Source: Nocardioides mangrovi
GTDB lineage: Bacteria; Actinomycetota; Actinomycetes; Propionibacteriales; Nocardioidaceae
DNA: 64,000 bases
NCBI RefSeq assembly: GCF_020073815.1
Contig: NZ_JAIQZJ010000017.1
Location: forward strand, 31,330-95,329
Direction: 5' to 3'
In this document: in pieces, positions 34,389 to 44,217 of the stretch
Layout: each line of letters begins with the position of its first letter
Position numbering within the stretch: the first letter of the stretch is position 1
Translations under genes and position numbers: made by a program
The notes under the pieces: generated by a model
What the model saw: only the letters and a program-made list of their open reading frames with translations
Database searches by the model: none
What the model was told of the DNA's origin: nothing

Positions 34389-35066
34389 TCATCCTTGGGA
34401 CTCCGTGACGGAGGCGCGATCGGCCCCGTCGGGCGGGCTGTCGGCGGCAGCATACGAGACCGGTGGGGCGACGTACGTCGATCCGGTCACCGAGACGATC
34501 AGGGCGGGACCGCCGTCCGGTGCTGCAGCGACGCTGAGGGAGCTCACGAGGAAGGCGCGCCTCATGTGCTCGAGGTTCGCCAGGAGCCGCCGCGCCTGCG
34601 CGTCGTCGCAGGTGACGACCACCGAGACCGTCTGCCGGGCGAGGCCGGCCCGAGGCGGTGAGGGCGTGCTGGCACGGGTGTCCTCGGTGATCGGCTGACC
34701 GGTCGCGTCGAGCAGCACCGGCGCCGAGGGGCTCAGCGTGGTGATCGCCTGCGCCGGGATCCCGGCGTCGGTCGCGGCGGCCGTCACCGCTCGGAAGAAG
34801 CCCGGCTGGTCGGCCGTGCCCGGGAAGGCGCCGGCGAGCGTCGCGGCGAGACGGTCGTACGCCGGGAGCTCGTCCCGCTCGCGCCGGAGCGCCGTGACCT
34901 GCGAGGTCATCTCGAGGTTGCGCTCCTGGGTGCTCTGCGTCGTCGCGTGGACGTCGCCGGTCTCCTCGAGGAGCGGGTGGAGGAGGAAGAGCCAGCTCAG
35001 CGCGGCGACCGCCACGACCGCCACGGTGCCGATCGCGACCGTGCCCGGGAAGGATCGCGGGTTCAT
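34389..35066 (-). CDS. pilO: PilO-like type IV pilus alignment protein
   Basis: 225-residue bitopic inner-membrane protein. N-terminal helix GTVAIGTVAVVAVAALSWLF, a coiled coil (TTQSTQERNLEMTSQVTALR), then a periplasmic-type ferredoxin-like domain. Sequence identity to characterised PilO is low, so assignment rests on architecture and position after pilM-pilN. PilN and PilO form a heterodimer linking the cytoplasmic ring to the envelope. Its start overlaps the pilN stop. Confidence 0.82.
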   Translation of the reverse strand: MNPRSFPGTVAIGTVAVVAVAALSWLFLLHPLLEETGDVHATTQSTQERNLEMTSQVTALRRERDELPAYDRLAATLAGAFPGTADQPGFFRAVTAAATDAGIPAQAITTLSPSAPVLLDATGQPITEDTRASTPSPPRAGLARQTVSVVVTCDDAQARRLLANLEHMRRAFLVSSLSVAAAPDGGPALIVSVTGSTYVAPPVSYAAADSPPDGADRASVTESQG

Positions 35067-35824
35067 CGTCGGGTCTCCTTCCGGAGCTGGGCCGTCAGGT
35101 CATCGAAGCGGCCGCTGAACGCGTCGGTCGACAGGCCGACCGAGCCCGAGAAGCTGACCGCCTCGTCCTCGCCCGCGGTCGTGGTGTCGACGAACGGCTC
35201 GACGAAGAGCGAGCTGGCGCCCAGACCGATGACCAGCTGGCCGACGACCTCGCGCGAGGTGGCGGTCCCCTCGATGGTGAGGCAGCCCACCACCACGGTG
35301 GTGCCGAACGGGTCGGGCCCGGGGCAGGTGCCGACCAGCCCGCGGGCCGGGTCGGAGCGCTTGGCGCCCGCCGACCCCGCCGACCCCGCCGACCCCGGCG
35401 ACGACGACGGCGAGCCCGGCTGCGGCTCCGCGGCCGCGAGCTCCACCGAGATCGTGGTCACGGTCGCTCCCGGAGGGGTCGCGGCGCGCAGCGCGTCCAG
35501 GACGGAGGAGAAGGCGACGTCGGACCAGGTGACCGACGCTACGGTGTCGGCGCGGTCCTCGACCGCGGCGACGTAGGTCTGCACGGGGCTCAGCTCGGCC
35601 AGCTGGGTGTCGAGCCCGGCCGCCACCGCCTGCTCGCCTCCGAGCTCGACGTGGGCGCCGTGGAGCTCGAAGCGCAGCCCGCACCAGACCAGCGCGAGCG
35701 ACGTCACGAGCGCGATCCCGCCCACGACGAAGCGATGGCGGACGCGGTGGACGCGGAGCTTCTCGAAGACCCAGGGGGACAGCAGGTTGACCGAGGCCGT
35801 CGGCTCGGGGGCGGTGCGGCTCAT
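35063..35824 (-). CDS. pilN: PilN-like type IV pilus assembly protein
   Basis: 253 residues. The N-terminal cytoplasmic motif SVNLLSPWVFEK is the PilN sequence that docks into PilM (compare NLLP in other PilNs). One transmembrane helix (FVVGGIALVTSLALVWCG) follows, then an extracytoplasmic domain containing a low-complexity GSAGSAGSAG insertion coded by 9-bp tandem repeats at about 35367-35400. Overlaps pilM and pilO by ATGA junctions. Confidence 0.85.
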   Translation of the reverse strand: MSRTAPEPTASVNLLSPWVFEKLRVHRVRHRFVVGGIALVTSLALVWCGLRFELHGAHVELGGEQAVAAGLDTQLAELSPVQTYVAAVEDRADTVASVTWSDVAFSSVLDALRAATPPGATVTTISVELAAAEPQPGSPSSSPGSAGSAGSAGAKRSDPARGLVGTCPGPDPFGTTVVVGCLTIEGTATSREVVGQLVIGLGASSLFVEPFVDTTTAGEDEAVSFSGSVGLSTDAFSGRFDDLTAQLRKETRR

Positions 35825-36942
35825 CCGATCGCCCCGAGGGCCAGCCCGGTCGCCACCACGAGCTCGGAGGAGGAGTCACCAGCGACGCCCCCGCGGTGCC
35901 GGCGGCCGCCGGATCCCGCGAGGACGTCGCCGGCTGCCAGCCGCCGGGTCGGCAGGCCGAGCGTGACCCCAGCCAGCTCTGCGAACCCGGTCAGCTCGGC
36001 CCCCCCACCCACGAGCACCAGCCGCGAGGGCGGGTGCTCGTGGTCGCTGCTGCGGTGGAAGTCGATGGTCGCGCGCATCTCGGCGAGCAGCTGGTGCGCC
36101 CCGTCCAGCAGGGCCGCAGGTGCCACGCCTTCCGGCGTACGAGGAGGTACGACGGAGGGGGTGCCGCCGTGTCCGGAGAGCGCGAGCTCGCCCTCGGGGG
36201 CCGGGAGCCGGCCGGCAAGCTTGGCCCGCTCGGCCTCCTCGAGGCCGCACCCCGCCTGCTCGGCCAGGGCACGCGTCAGCGCGGCACCGCCCAGGCCCAC
36301 GGCGATCCGGACCAGATGGGGGCGACCGGCCGTGTGGATCGCGAACGTCACCTTCTCCGCTCCGACGTCGACGACCGCCTCGGTCGTCGGCTCGGCGCGT
36401 TGGGCGGCGTACGCCGACGCCCGGATCAGGGCGAGCGCCGAGAGGTCGGCGGCGGACGCCTGCAGTCCCGCGGACTCCACGCAGCGCACCAGGTCGTCGA
36501 CCGCGCCCCGCGCGGCCGCGACGAGCAGGATGCGGACCATGCGCCGGGGCTGGCCCTGCTCGTCGGTGGTGACGTGCTCGCCCAGGAGCACGTGGTCGAT
36601 GTTGGCGTCGTCCACCGCGACCGGGAGGAGCTCGCCGACCTGGTAGCGCAGGGACTTGCGGAGGTCGGCGGGCGGCATCCAGTCGAGCTCGAGCTGGCGC
36701 ACCAGGACCGACGCGCCGCTGATGCCGACGACGACCCGACGGTGGTGCAGCCGGGCGTCGTGCCAGAGCCGCCGCAGCGCCTGGGCCAGCTGGTCCGGGT
36801 TCCGCACCGCACCCGCGTCGACCACGCCCGGGGGCAGTGGGAGCGACCCGGACCGGACGAGCTGGGGACTGCGGCCGGTCGTCAGCTCCACCGCCCGCAG
36901 ACCCGAGCTGCCGATGTCCAGGCCCACGACGGTCCGTGCCAT
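35821..36942 (-). CDS. pilM: PilM, actin-like type IV pilus ATPase
   Basis: 373-residue cytoplasmic actin-fold protein that binds the PilN N terminus. Nucleotide-binding phosphate 1 GLDIGSSGLRAVELTTG at the N terminus, a second AVVDVGAEKVTF, and an adenosine motif LVGGGAELTG near the C terminus. ATG at 36942 with GGAGGGAG in front. First gene of a leftward pilMNO-GGDEF/EAL operon, divergent from pilT. Read from its own WhiG-type promoter. Confidence 0.93.
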   Translation of the reverse strand: MARTVVGLDIGSSGLRAVELTTGRSPQLVRSGSLPLPPGVVDAGAVRNPDQLAQALRRLWHDARLHHRRVVVGISGASVLVRQLELDWMPPADLRKSLRYQVGELLPVAVDDANIDHVLLGEHVTTDEQGQPRRMVRILLVAAARGAVDDLVRCVESAGLQASAADLSALALIRASAYAAQRAEPTTEAVVDVGAEKVTFAIHTAGRPHLVRIAVGLGGAALTRALAEQAGCGLEEAERAKLAGRLPAPEGELALSGHGGTPSVVPPRTPEGVAPAALLDGAHQLLAEMRATIDFHRSSDHEHPPSRLVLVGGGAELTGFAELAGVTLGLPTRRLAAGDVLAGSGGRRHRGGVAGDSSSELVVATGLALGAIG

Positions 36943-36992
36943 GGCCGACTCCCTCCCCGATGGCGGACCGCGTGCCCGCCGGACTGGCCGGA

Positions 36993-37021
36993 GCATCGGT
37001 GCCCGGCGCCGACTACTTGAG
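36993..37021 (-). promoter_or_regulatory. WhiG-type promoter of the pilMNO operon
   Basis: Minus strand: CTCAAG (37021-37016), 15-base spacer, ACCGATGC (37000-36993). Its -35 pairs with that of the divergent pilT promoter as the perfect inverted repeat ACTTGAG-N12-CTCAAGT. Confidence 0.65.
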
Positions 37022-37033
37022 GGCACACCGGCG

Positions 37034-37062
37034 CTCAAGTCCGGGCCAGGAGGAGCCGACAC
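37034..37062 (+). promoter_or_regulatory. WhiG-type promoter of the pilT-rsiG operon
   Basis: CTCAAG (37034-37039), 15-base spacer, GCCGACAC (37055-37062), 29 bases before the pilT ATG at 37091. Matches the FliA/WhiG-class pattern of a TCAA-like -35 with CCGATA-like -10. Confidence 0.78.
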
Positions 37063-37090
37063 GTCAGGTGTGCACAGCAACGGAGGAGCG

Positions 37091-38212
37091 ATGACCGAGC
37101 TCTCGGGTGGTCTGGTCATGCTGCTGGCCGCGGTCCGGCGACATGGGGCGTCGGACCTGCACCTGCGCCCGGACACGACCCCGAAGCTGCGCATCTCCGG
37201 CACGCTCGTCCCGGTCGGCGACCGCGCGTACGGCGGCTCCGAGGTCGACCACATGGTGCGCAGCTCGATGCCGCCGGCGGTGCTGGCCGGCTTCGAGGCC
37301 GACAACGAGGCGGACTACGCGGTGACGGTGGACGGCGTCGGCCGGTTCCGGGTCAACGCGTTCCGCACGCGGGCCGACACCGGCGCCGTGCTCCGGCTCG
37401 TCAGCGACCATCCGCTGACCCTGGCCGAGCTCGGCATGCCGGAGGTGGTCTCGCGGCTGGCACTGGTCCCGCGAGGTCTCGTCCTGGTCACCGGGCCGAC
37501 CGGCTCCGGCAAGACGACCACCCTCGCCGGCATCGTCGACCTGGTCAACGAGCAGCGGGCGGTGCACGTGCTGACGCTGGAGGACCCGATCGAGGTGCTC
37601 CACCACGACAAGCGGGCGACGGTGACGCAGCGCGAGCTCGGCAGCGACACGCGCGACTGGGGCAGCGCTCTGCGTTCGGCGATGCGACAGGATCCGGACG
37701 TGATGCTCATCGGCGAGCTCCGTGACGTCGACACCGTGCGGTCCGCGATCTCCGCTGCCGAGACCGGGCACGCCGTGTTCACCACCATGCACACCATGGA
37801 CGCACGCGAGACCGTGCTGCGGCTCGTCGACTTCTTCCCGCCCCACGAGCAGCAGCGGGTCCGGATGACCCTGTCGTCGGTGCTCCAGGGCATCGTGTGC
37901 CAGCGGCTGGTGCCGCGTGCGGACGGCACCGGACGGGTGTGCGTCTCGGAGATCGCCGTGGCCGACGCCCGGCTCGCGGACGCGGTGGCCGACCCGGACA
38001 AGACCTCGACCATCCCCGACATCGTCGCGTCCGGCGACTACTCCGGGATGCGCACCTTCGACCAGCACCTGGTGGAGCTGGTCCACGACGGTGTCGTCGA
38101 CCTGCGCGCGGCGACCGCCGCCGCCAGCAACCCCCACGACTTCTCGGTGATGGTGCGCCGCGCCGGCCGGCCCGGCGAGCGCGCAGCGGAGCACGGAAGG
38201 GCGAGCACATGA
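37091..38212 (+). CDS. pilT: PilT-type retraction ATPase (copy 1)
   Basis: 373-residue hexameric ATPase of the PilT/VirB11 family. N-terminal PAS-like part ASDLHLRPDTTPKLRISG; Walker A GPTGSGKTTT near residue 135; Asp-box TLEDPIEVLHH; Walker B DPDVMLIGELRD; His-box TGHAVFTTMHTMDA. Length and motif set fit PilT rather than PilB. GGAGGAG ribosome site. Its stop overlaps the rsiG start. Confidence 0.94.
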   Translation: MTELSGGLVMLLAAVRRHGASDLHLRPDTTPKLRISGTLVPVGDRAYGGSEVDHMVRSSMPPAVLAGFEADNEADYAVTVDGVGRFRVNAFRTRADTGAVLRLVSDHPLTLAELGMPEVVSRLALVPRGLVLVTGPTGSGKTTTLAGIVDLVNEQRAVHVLTLEDPIEVLHHDKRATVTQRELGSDTRDWGSALRSAMRQDPDVMLIGELRDVDTVRSAISAAETGHAVFTTMHTMDARETVLRLVDFFPPHEQQRVRMTLSSVLQGIVCQRLVPRADGTGRVCVSEIAVADARLADAVADPDKTSTIPDIVASGDYSGMRTFDQHLVELVHDGVVDLRAATAAASNPHDFSVMVRRAGRPGERAAEHGRAST

Positions 38213-38700
38213 GCATCTCCGACGACCCCCGCCTCGGCGGCACCCAGGCGGAGGCCCACGACCTCGCCGGGCTCACGCTGGACGAGCTGCGCGGCTACCG
38301 GCAGCGGCTGCGCGACGAGGAGGACCGCATCTCCTACTGGCGCCGGCTGGTCCACGCGCGCATCGACGTGCTCGACGCCAGCGGTGGCGTCGAGGGCTCC
38401 CTGTCGCTCGACGACCTCGTGCGGGTGCTGGGCGACACCGGCACCGGCCGGGTCCGCCAGGCGCTGCACCGGGTGCGCGCCGCCGAGCCGCTCCCGGACC
38501 TGCCGGCGCTCGACGAGGTGTGGACGGTCCCCGCGGACGCGGCCTCCGGCGCGCAGGCGCGCGAGCGGCTCGTGGCGGCCGAGCAGCAGCTGACCCGCTA
38601 CCGCAGCGCCCTGCACGAGCGGATCGACGCGGCCACGGCCGAGCTGGTCGCCCGCTACCGGCAGGACCCGACGAGGGCGCTCTCCGCACTGCCGCACTGA
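38209..38700 (+). CDS. rsiG: RsiG-like c-di-GMP-dependent anti-sigma factor, twin motif
   Basis: 163-residue, largely helical protein, translationally coupled to pilT. Two helices each carry the spacing of the RsiG c-di-GMP motif E(X)3S(X)2R(X)3Q(X)3D. Helix 1: Glu38-Ser42-Arg45-His49-Asp53; helix 2: Glu125-Thr129-Arg132-His136-Asp140. Ser becomes Thr in one copy and Gln becomes His in both. In Streptomyces, RsiG uses such a coiled coil to bind c-di-GMP and hold sigma-WhiG inactive. The WhiG-family gene (48412), c-di-GMP enzymes and WhiG-type promoters in this locus support the same job. The His substitution is untested. Confidence 0.85.
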   Translation: MSISDDPRLGGTQAEAHDLAGLTLDELRGYRQRLRDEEDRISYWRRLVHARIDVLDASGGVEGSLSLDDLVRVLGDTGTGRVRQALHRVRAAEPLPDLPALDEVWTVPADAASGAQARERLVAAEQQLTRYRSALHERIDAATAELVARYRQDPTRALSALPH

Positions 38701-38717
38701 CCCGCCCCGCCCGCGGG

Positions 38718-38746
38718 CTCAAGGCCCGTCGATCCGGTGCCGACAC
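38718..38746 (+). promoter_or_regulatory. WhiG-type promoter before pilB
   Basis: CTCAAG (38718-38723), 15-base spacer, GCCGACAC (38739-38746), both elements identical to those of the pilT promoter. It starts 18 bp after the rsiG stop and lies 48 bp before the pilB ATG. Confidence 0.78.
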
Positions 38747-38793
38747 TCCCGGTGTCGACGGCGCAGCCGCCGACCGGACCGGACGAGGTGGCG

Positions 38794-40459
38794 ATGACAC
38801 AGGTGCACCAGGGCGCGACCGTCGAGGCGTTGCTCGCCGAGCGACAGGTCTCGCCCGAGGACGTGGAGCGCGCGACCGCGGTCGCCGCGGCCAGCAACAT
38901 CTCCGTGATCGACGCGCTGCTCACCGAGGGTGCCGTCGACCGGCGGGCCCTGCTGAGGGTCGCGGCGCACGCCGCGGGCGCCGAGCTCGTCGACCTCTCC
39001 GAGCACCCGGTCGACGCGGGCGCGGCCGCGCAGGTCCCGGGCGCGTTCGCGCGACGTGCCGGGGTGCTGCCCTACGCCTGGTCCGGCAACGAGCTCCAGG
39101 TGGCCGTGCCGCTCCGGTCCCTCGCCGACCTCGTCCTGAAGGACGACATCGCCCGGCTGTCCGGTCGGCGGATCCGGTTCATGCTGGCGACGCGGTCCGA
39201 GATCGAGCAGCGGATCAACCAGGTCTACCGCGCGGAGGGCGAGCTCGCCGACCTCACCTCGGACCTCGTCGTCGACGACAGTCCCGACCTCGACGCACTC
39301 ACCGAGGTCGCCGCCGACCAGCCCGTGGTCCGCTTCGTCAACCTGCTCATCTCCCAGGCGATCTCCGACCGTGCCTCGGACATCCACGTCGAGCCGACGG
39401 AGCGCGACGTACGGGTCCGCTACCGCATCGACGGCGTCCTGCACGACACCCACCGGGCCCCCCGCAGCATCCACGCCGGGGTCGTGTCGCGGCTCAAGAT
39501 CATGGCGGAGATGGACATCGCGGAGCGGCGCGTGCCCCAGGACGGCCGGCTGACCGTGAACCACGAGGGTCGTTCGATGGACCTGCGGATCGCGACCCTG
39601 CCGACGGTGTGGGGCGAGAAGATCGTCGCCCGGGTCCTCGACAACTCCAACACGACGCTGAGCCTCGACGACCTGGGCTTCAGCGGCGCCAACTTCGAGC
39701 GCTTCGAGTCGGCGTACCGCCGGCCGCACGGGATGATCCTGGTCACCGGCCCGACGGGGTCGGGGAAGTCCACGACGCTCTACGCGACGCTCAACATCCT
39801 CAGCCAGCCGCACGTCAACGTGATCACGGTGGAGGATCCGGTCGAGTACCGGCTCCCGGGCATCAACCAGATGCAGGTCAACAACAAGGCCGGGCTCACC
39901 TTCGCCTCGGCCCTCCGGTCGATCCTGCGGGCCGACCCGGACATCGTCCTCATCGGTGAGATCCGCGACCACGAGACCGCGACGATCGCGGTGGAGGCCG
40001 CGCTGACGGGCCACCTCGTCCTCTCCACGCTGCACACGAACGACGCGCCGTCGGCGGTGACCCGGCTGGTGGAGATGGGGATCGAGCCCTTCCTGGTCGG
40101 CTCGGCGCTGGACGCGATCGTCGCCCAGCGGCTCTGCCGGGCGCTGTGCCTGCGGTGCCGGCAGCCGTACGAGCCGTCGGCCGAGGAGCTCGCGCTGATC
40201 GGGCTGCGGCCGGCCGAGGACCTCGAGCCCACCTACTTCCGCGCCGCGGGCTGCTCGGCCTGCGCCCAGACCGGCTACCGGGGGCGGATGGCCCTCCACG
40301 AGGTGATGGCGATGACCGAGGACGTCGAGCGGCTGGTGGTCTCCCGGGCACCGACCGAGGAGATCACCCGCGTGGCGCGGGAGCAGGGCATGGCGACCCT
40401 GCACGAGGACGGGTGGCTCAAGGTCCAGCACGGGCTGACCTCGGTCGAGGAGGTGCTCC

Positions 40460-40473
<14 letters not shown>
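38794..40473 (+). CDS. pilB: PilB-type pilus extension ATPase
   Basis: 559 residues. N-terminal helical domain of the T2SSE_N/MshEN fold (ALLAERQVSPEDVERATAVA, then DALLTEGAVDRRALLRVAAH), but the Arg and Gly of the c-di-GMP-binding MshEN consensus are not clear. Core: Walker A GPTGSGKSTT near residue 319, TVEDPVEYRLPGINQMQVN, Walker B PDIVLIGEIRD, His-box TGHLVLSTLHTND, and the zinc tetrad CLRC with CSAC. The ATG at 38794 is chosen because an upstream GTG at 38737 overlaps the promoter -10. Confidence 0.95.
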
Positions 40474-41632
<1,159 letters not shown>

Positions 41633-41657
41633 GCGGCCAGGTCAGGAGGACGCACCC

Positions 41658-42869
41658 GTGAGCACGCAGTACGCCTACAAGGTCCGCGACCCCGAGGGAC
41701 GCTTCAAGGAAGGCAAGGTCAAGGCCGACTCGGAGACCGCGGTCGCCGAGCACCTCCTCGGCCTCGGCTTCGTCCCGCTCGAGGTGAAGCCGACGGGTGT
41801 CGGTCTCAACCGTGAGATCAGCCTGGGACGAAAGCGGGTCACGACCAAGGACCTCGCGGTCTTCTCACGCCAGCTGGCCACGATGGTCGACGCCGGTCTC
41901 ACCCTCCTGCGCGGGCTGACGATCCTCGCCGAGCAGGCCGAGAACCCCGAGCTGCGCCGGGCCCTGACGGCGGTCAAGCACGCGGTCGAGGGTGGGCACA
42001 GCCTGTCCTCGGCGTTCGCGGAGGACCGGCAGACCTTCCCGCCGTTCCTGGTCAGCATGACCCGCGCCGGCGAGGTCGGCGGCTTCCTCGACGTCGCCCT
42101 CCGCCAGGTCGCGGAGACCTTCGAGGCGGAGGTCAAGCTGCGCGCGAAGATCAAGGCCGCGCTGACCTACCCGGTGGTCGTCTTCTGCATGGCCGTCGTC
42201 ATGTGCGTGGCGATGCTGCTCTTCGTCGTCCCGATCTTCGAGTCGATGTTCGACGAGCTCGGCGGCACGCTGCCGCTGCCGACGCGGATCCTGGTCGCGG
42301 TCTCCGGCCTCGTCCGGTACGGCGCCCCCGTCGGCGCGGTCCTGCTCGTCGTGGCCACGGCGTGGTGGCGCCGGCACGGGAAGGACGACCGGGTCCGGGA
42401 GGTCGTCGATCCGCTCAAGCTCCGGATCCCGGTCTTCGGGCAGCTCTTCGTCAAGGTCGCGCTCACCCGCTTCGCGCGCAACCTCGGCACCCTGCTCTCC
42501 TCCGGCGTCCCGATCCTCTCCGCCATCGACATCGTCTCGGCGACGACCGGCTCCAAGGTGATCGAGCACGCCCTGGTCGACGTCCGTCAGTCGGTCGCGA
42601 CCGGCGAGTCGATCGCCGGACCGCTCTCGGAGCACCCGGTCTTCCCGCCGATGGTGGTGCAGATGATCGCGTCCGGCGAGGAGTCGGGTGCGGTCGACCA
42701 GATGCTCCGGCGGATCTCGGTCTGGTACGAGGAGGAGGTCGAGTCGACGACAGAGGCCCTGACGGCGCTGATCGAGCCGCTGATGATCGCCTTCCTCGGC
42801 GTCATCGTCGGCGGCATGATCATCTGCCTCTACCTGCCGATGTTCTCGATCTTCGACCTCGTCAAGTGA
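41658..42869 (+). CDS. pilC: PilC, inner-membrane platform of the pilus
   Basis: 403-residue polytopic protein with two T2SSF domains. First: FSRQLATMVDAGLTLLRGLT and TRAGEVGGFLDVALRQVAET; second: FARNLGTLLSSGVPILSAID and IASGEESGAVDQMLRRISVW, the usual duplicated core. Three transmembrane helices, one at the C terminus (VIVGGMIICLYLPMFSIF). It couples the PilB and PilT motors to the growing fibre. Confidence 0.95.
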   Translation: MSTQYAYKVRDPEGRFKEGKVKADSETAVAEHLLGLGFVPLEVKPTGVGLNREISLGRKRVTTKDLAVFSRQLATMVDAGLTLLRGLTILAEQAENPELRRALTAVKHAVEGGHSLSSAFAEDRQTFPPFLVSMTRAGEVGGFLDVALRQVAETFEAEVKLRAKIKAALTYPVVVFCMAVVMCVAMLLFVVPIFESMFDELGGTLPLPTRILVAVSGLVRYGAPVGAVLLVVATAWWRRHGKDDRVREVVDPLKLRIPVFGQLFVKVALTRFARNLGTLLSSGVPILSAIDIVSATTGSKVIEHALVDVRQSVATGESIAGPLSEHPVFPPMVVQMIASGEESGAVDQMLRRISVWYEEEVESTTEALTALIEPLMIAFLGVIVGGMIICLYLPMFSIFDLVK

Positions 42870-42876
42870 GGCCGGC

Positions 42877-44217
42877 ATGAGTACGCGCCTGAAGGCCGCG
42901 GACGAGGGGTTCTCCCTGGTCGAGGTCATCGTGGCCTTCGCGCTCTTCGCGATCCTCGTGACGGGCTGCCTGGTCGTCCTCGGCTCGGCCCAGGCGAGCA
43001 CGCGCGACAACTCGCGGCGCTCCACGGCGACCAACCTCGCCGCCCGCGAGCTCGCGATCACCAGCGACACCTTCGGCTCGCCGCTGCGCGGGCCCGCGCA
43101 GGTGGCGATCAACGACGTGCGCAACCCCGACCCGCTGGACGGCGGCCGGGCCGGTGACCCCCTGGTGGTCGACGGCGTGCCCTACACCGTCCTTCGCAGC
43201 GCGCAGTGGGCGTCGGTCGGGTCGACGGCCGCGTCGACCTGCGACGAGGGCTCCTCGGCCGAGCTCGCCTACCTGCGCGTGCGGGTCCGGGTCACCTGGC
43301 CGGGCGGCGAGGACCACCCGGTCGAGCTGAGCACCGTGCTGACGCCGCTCAAGGGCACCTACTCCGACAACGACGGCCACATCGGCCTCAAGGTCGTCGA
43401 CGCCGAGGGTGCGCCGCGGAGCGGTCAGAGCGTGACGATCAGCGGGCCCTCCGGGACCCGCACGGCGAGCACGGCCGGGGACGGCTGCGTGCTCTTCGCC
43501 TTCCTGACACCCGGGACCTACTCCGTCACCCTCTCGACCACGGGGTACGTCGACATCCTCGGCCACGCACCGTCGGTGACGACGGCGAACGTCCAGCCCG
43601 GGCAGCTGTGGCGGAGCACCGTCTCCTACGACCGCGCGGCCACGATCACGGCGTCGTTCACGACCGCCGACGGCTACGCCGTGCCCACCGGGCTTGCGTC
43701 GGCGGTGATGCTGGGGAACAGCGCCCTGCTCCCGAGCGGCGCCGCCGCCGCGGTCACCAGCCCGACCACGGGCACGCCGCGCACGATCCCCAACCTCTGG
43801 CCGTACGCCGCGGGCTACGAGCTCTGGGCCGGCGCCTGCGTCGACAACGACCCGATGACGCACGTCGAGGCCGGGGGAGCGGGTCGGGACCTTCCCGTCA
43901 CGGTCACGCCCGGTGGGACGTCGACCGGTGTTGTCGAGCTCGGAGCCCTGTCGATCGTCAACGGGAGCGGCTCCAGCCGCACCAACGTGACGGCGATCCA
44001 GGTGCCCGACACCGGCTGCCCCGCCGCCGGCACCTACCCGACCTCCGGCAGCAACCAGAAGAGCTACGGGGTCCGGGTCACCTTCGGCACCGTGGCGGCG
44101 AACACGACGCTCAAGACCAGCCTGCCGTTCGGGACCTGGCAGATCTGGAACGGGACCAGCTGGAAGGGCCCGGTCACGCTGGTCAAGGGCGCGGCTCCCG
44201 GGAGCGTGGCCCTGTGA
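42877..44217 (+). CDS. Large minor prepilin (PilV-like) with extended C-terminal domain
   Basis: 446 residues, much longer than a typical minor pilin. Prepilin signal at residues 11-16 (cleavage Gly11/Phe12, GFSLVEVIVAFALFA, Glu at mature position 5). After the helix come beta-rich regions: a Cys-containing domain, then GLKVVDAEGAPRSGQSVTIS, a carboxypeptidase-regulatory/CNA-B-like segment, and a Ser/Thr/Gly-rich tail. It could be a tip adhesin. Coupled to the next gene by GTGA. Confidence 0.88.
   Translation: MSTRLKAADEGFSLVEVIVAFALFAILVTGCLVVLGSAQASTRDNSRRSTATNLAARELAITSDTFGSPLRGPAQVAINDVRNPDPLDGGRAGDPLVVDGVPYTVLRSAQWASVGSTAASTCDEGSSAELAYLRVRVRVTWPGGEDHPVELSTVLTPLKGTYSDNDGHIGLKVVDAEGAPRSGQSVTISGPSGTRTASTAGDGCVLFAFLTPGTYSVTLSTTGYVDILGHAPSVTTANVQPGQLWRSTVSYDRAATITASFTTADGYAVPTGLASAVMLGNSALLPSGAAAAVTSPTTGTPRTIPNLWPYAAGYELWAGACVDNDPMTHVEAGGAGRDLPVTVTPGGTSTGVVELGALSIVNGSGSSRTNVTAIQVPDTGCPAAGTYPTSGSNQKSYGVRVTFGTVAANTTLKTSLPFGTWQIWNGTSWKGPVTLVKGAAPGSVAL

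Noticed and set aside
38737..38793. GTG start of pilB at 38737
   Set aside because: It overlaps the -10 element of the pilB promoter; the ATG at 38794 gives the normal domain start and has GAGGTG upstream.
43349..43374. CTCAAG followed by TCCGACAA as a seventh WhiG promoter
   Set aside because: Spacing is 9 rather than 15 bases and the site is inside a coding region.
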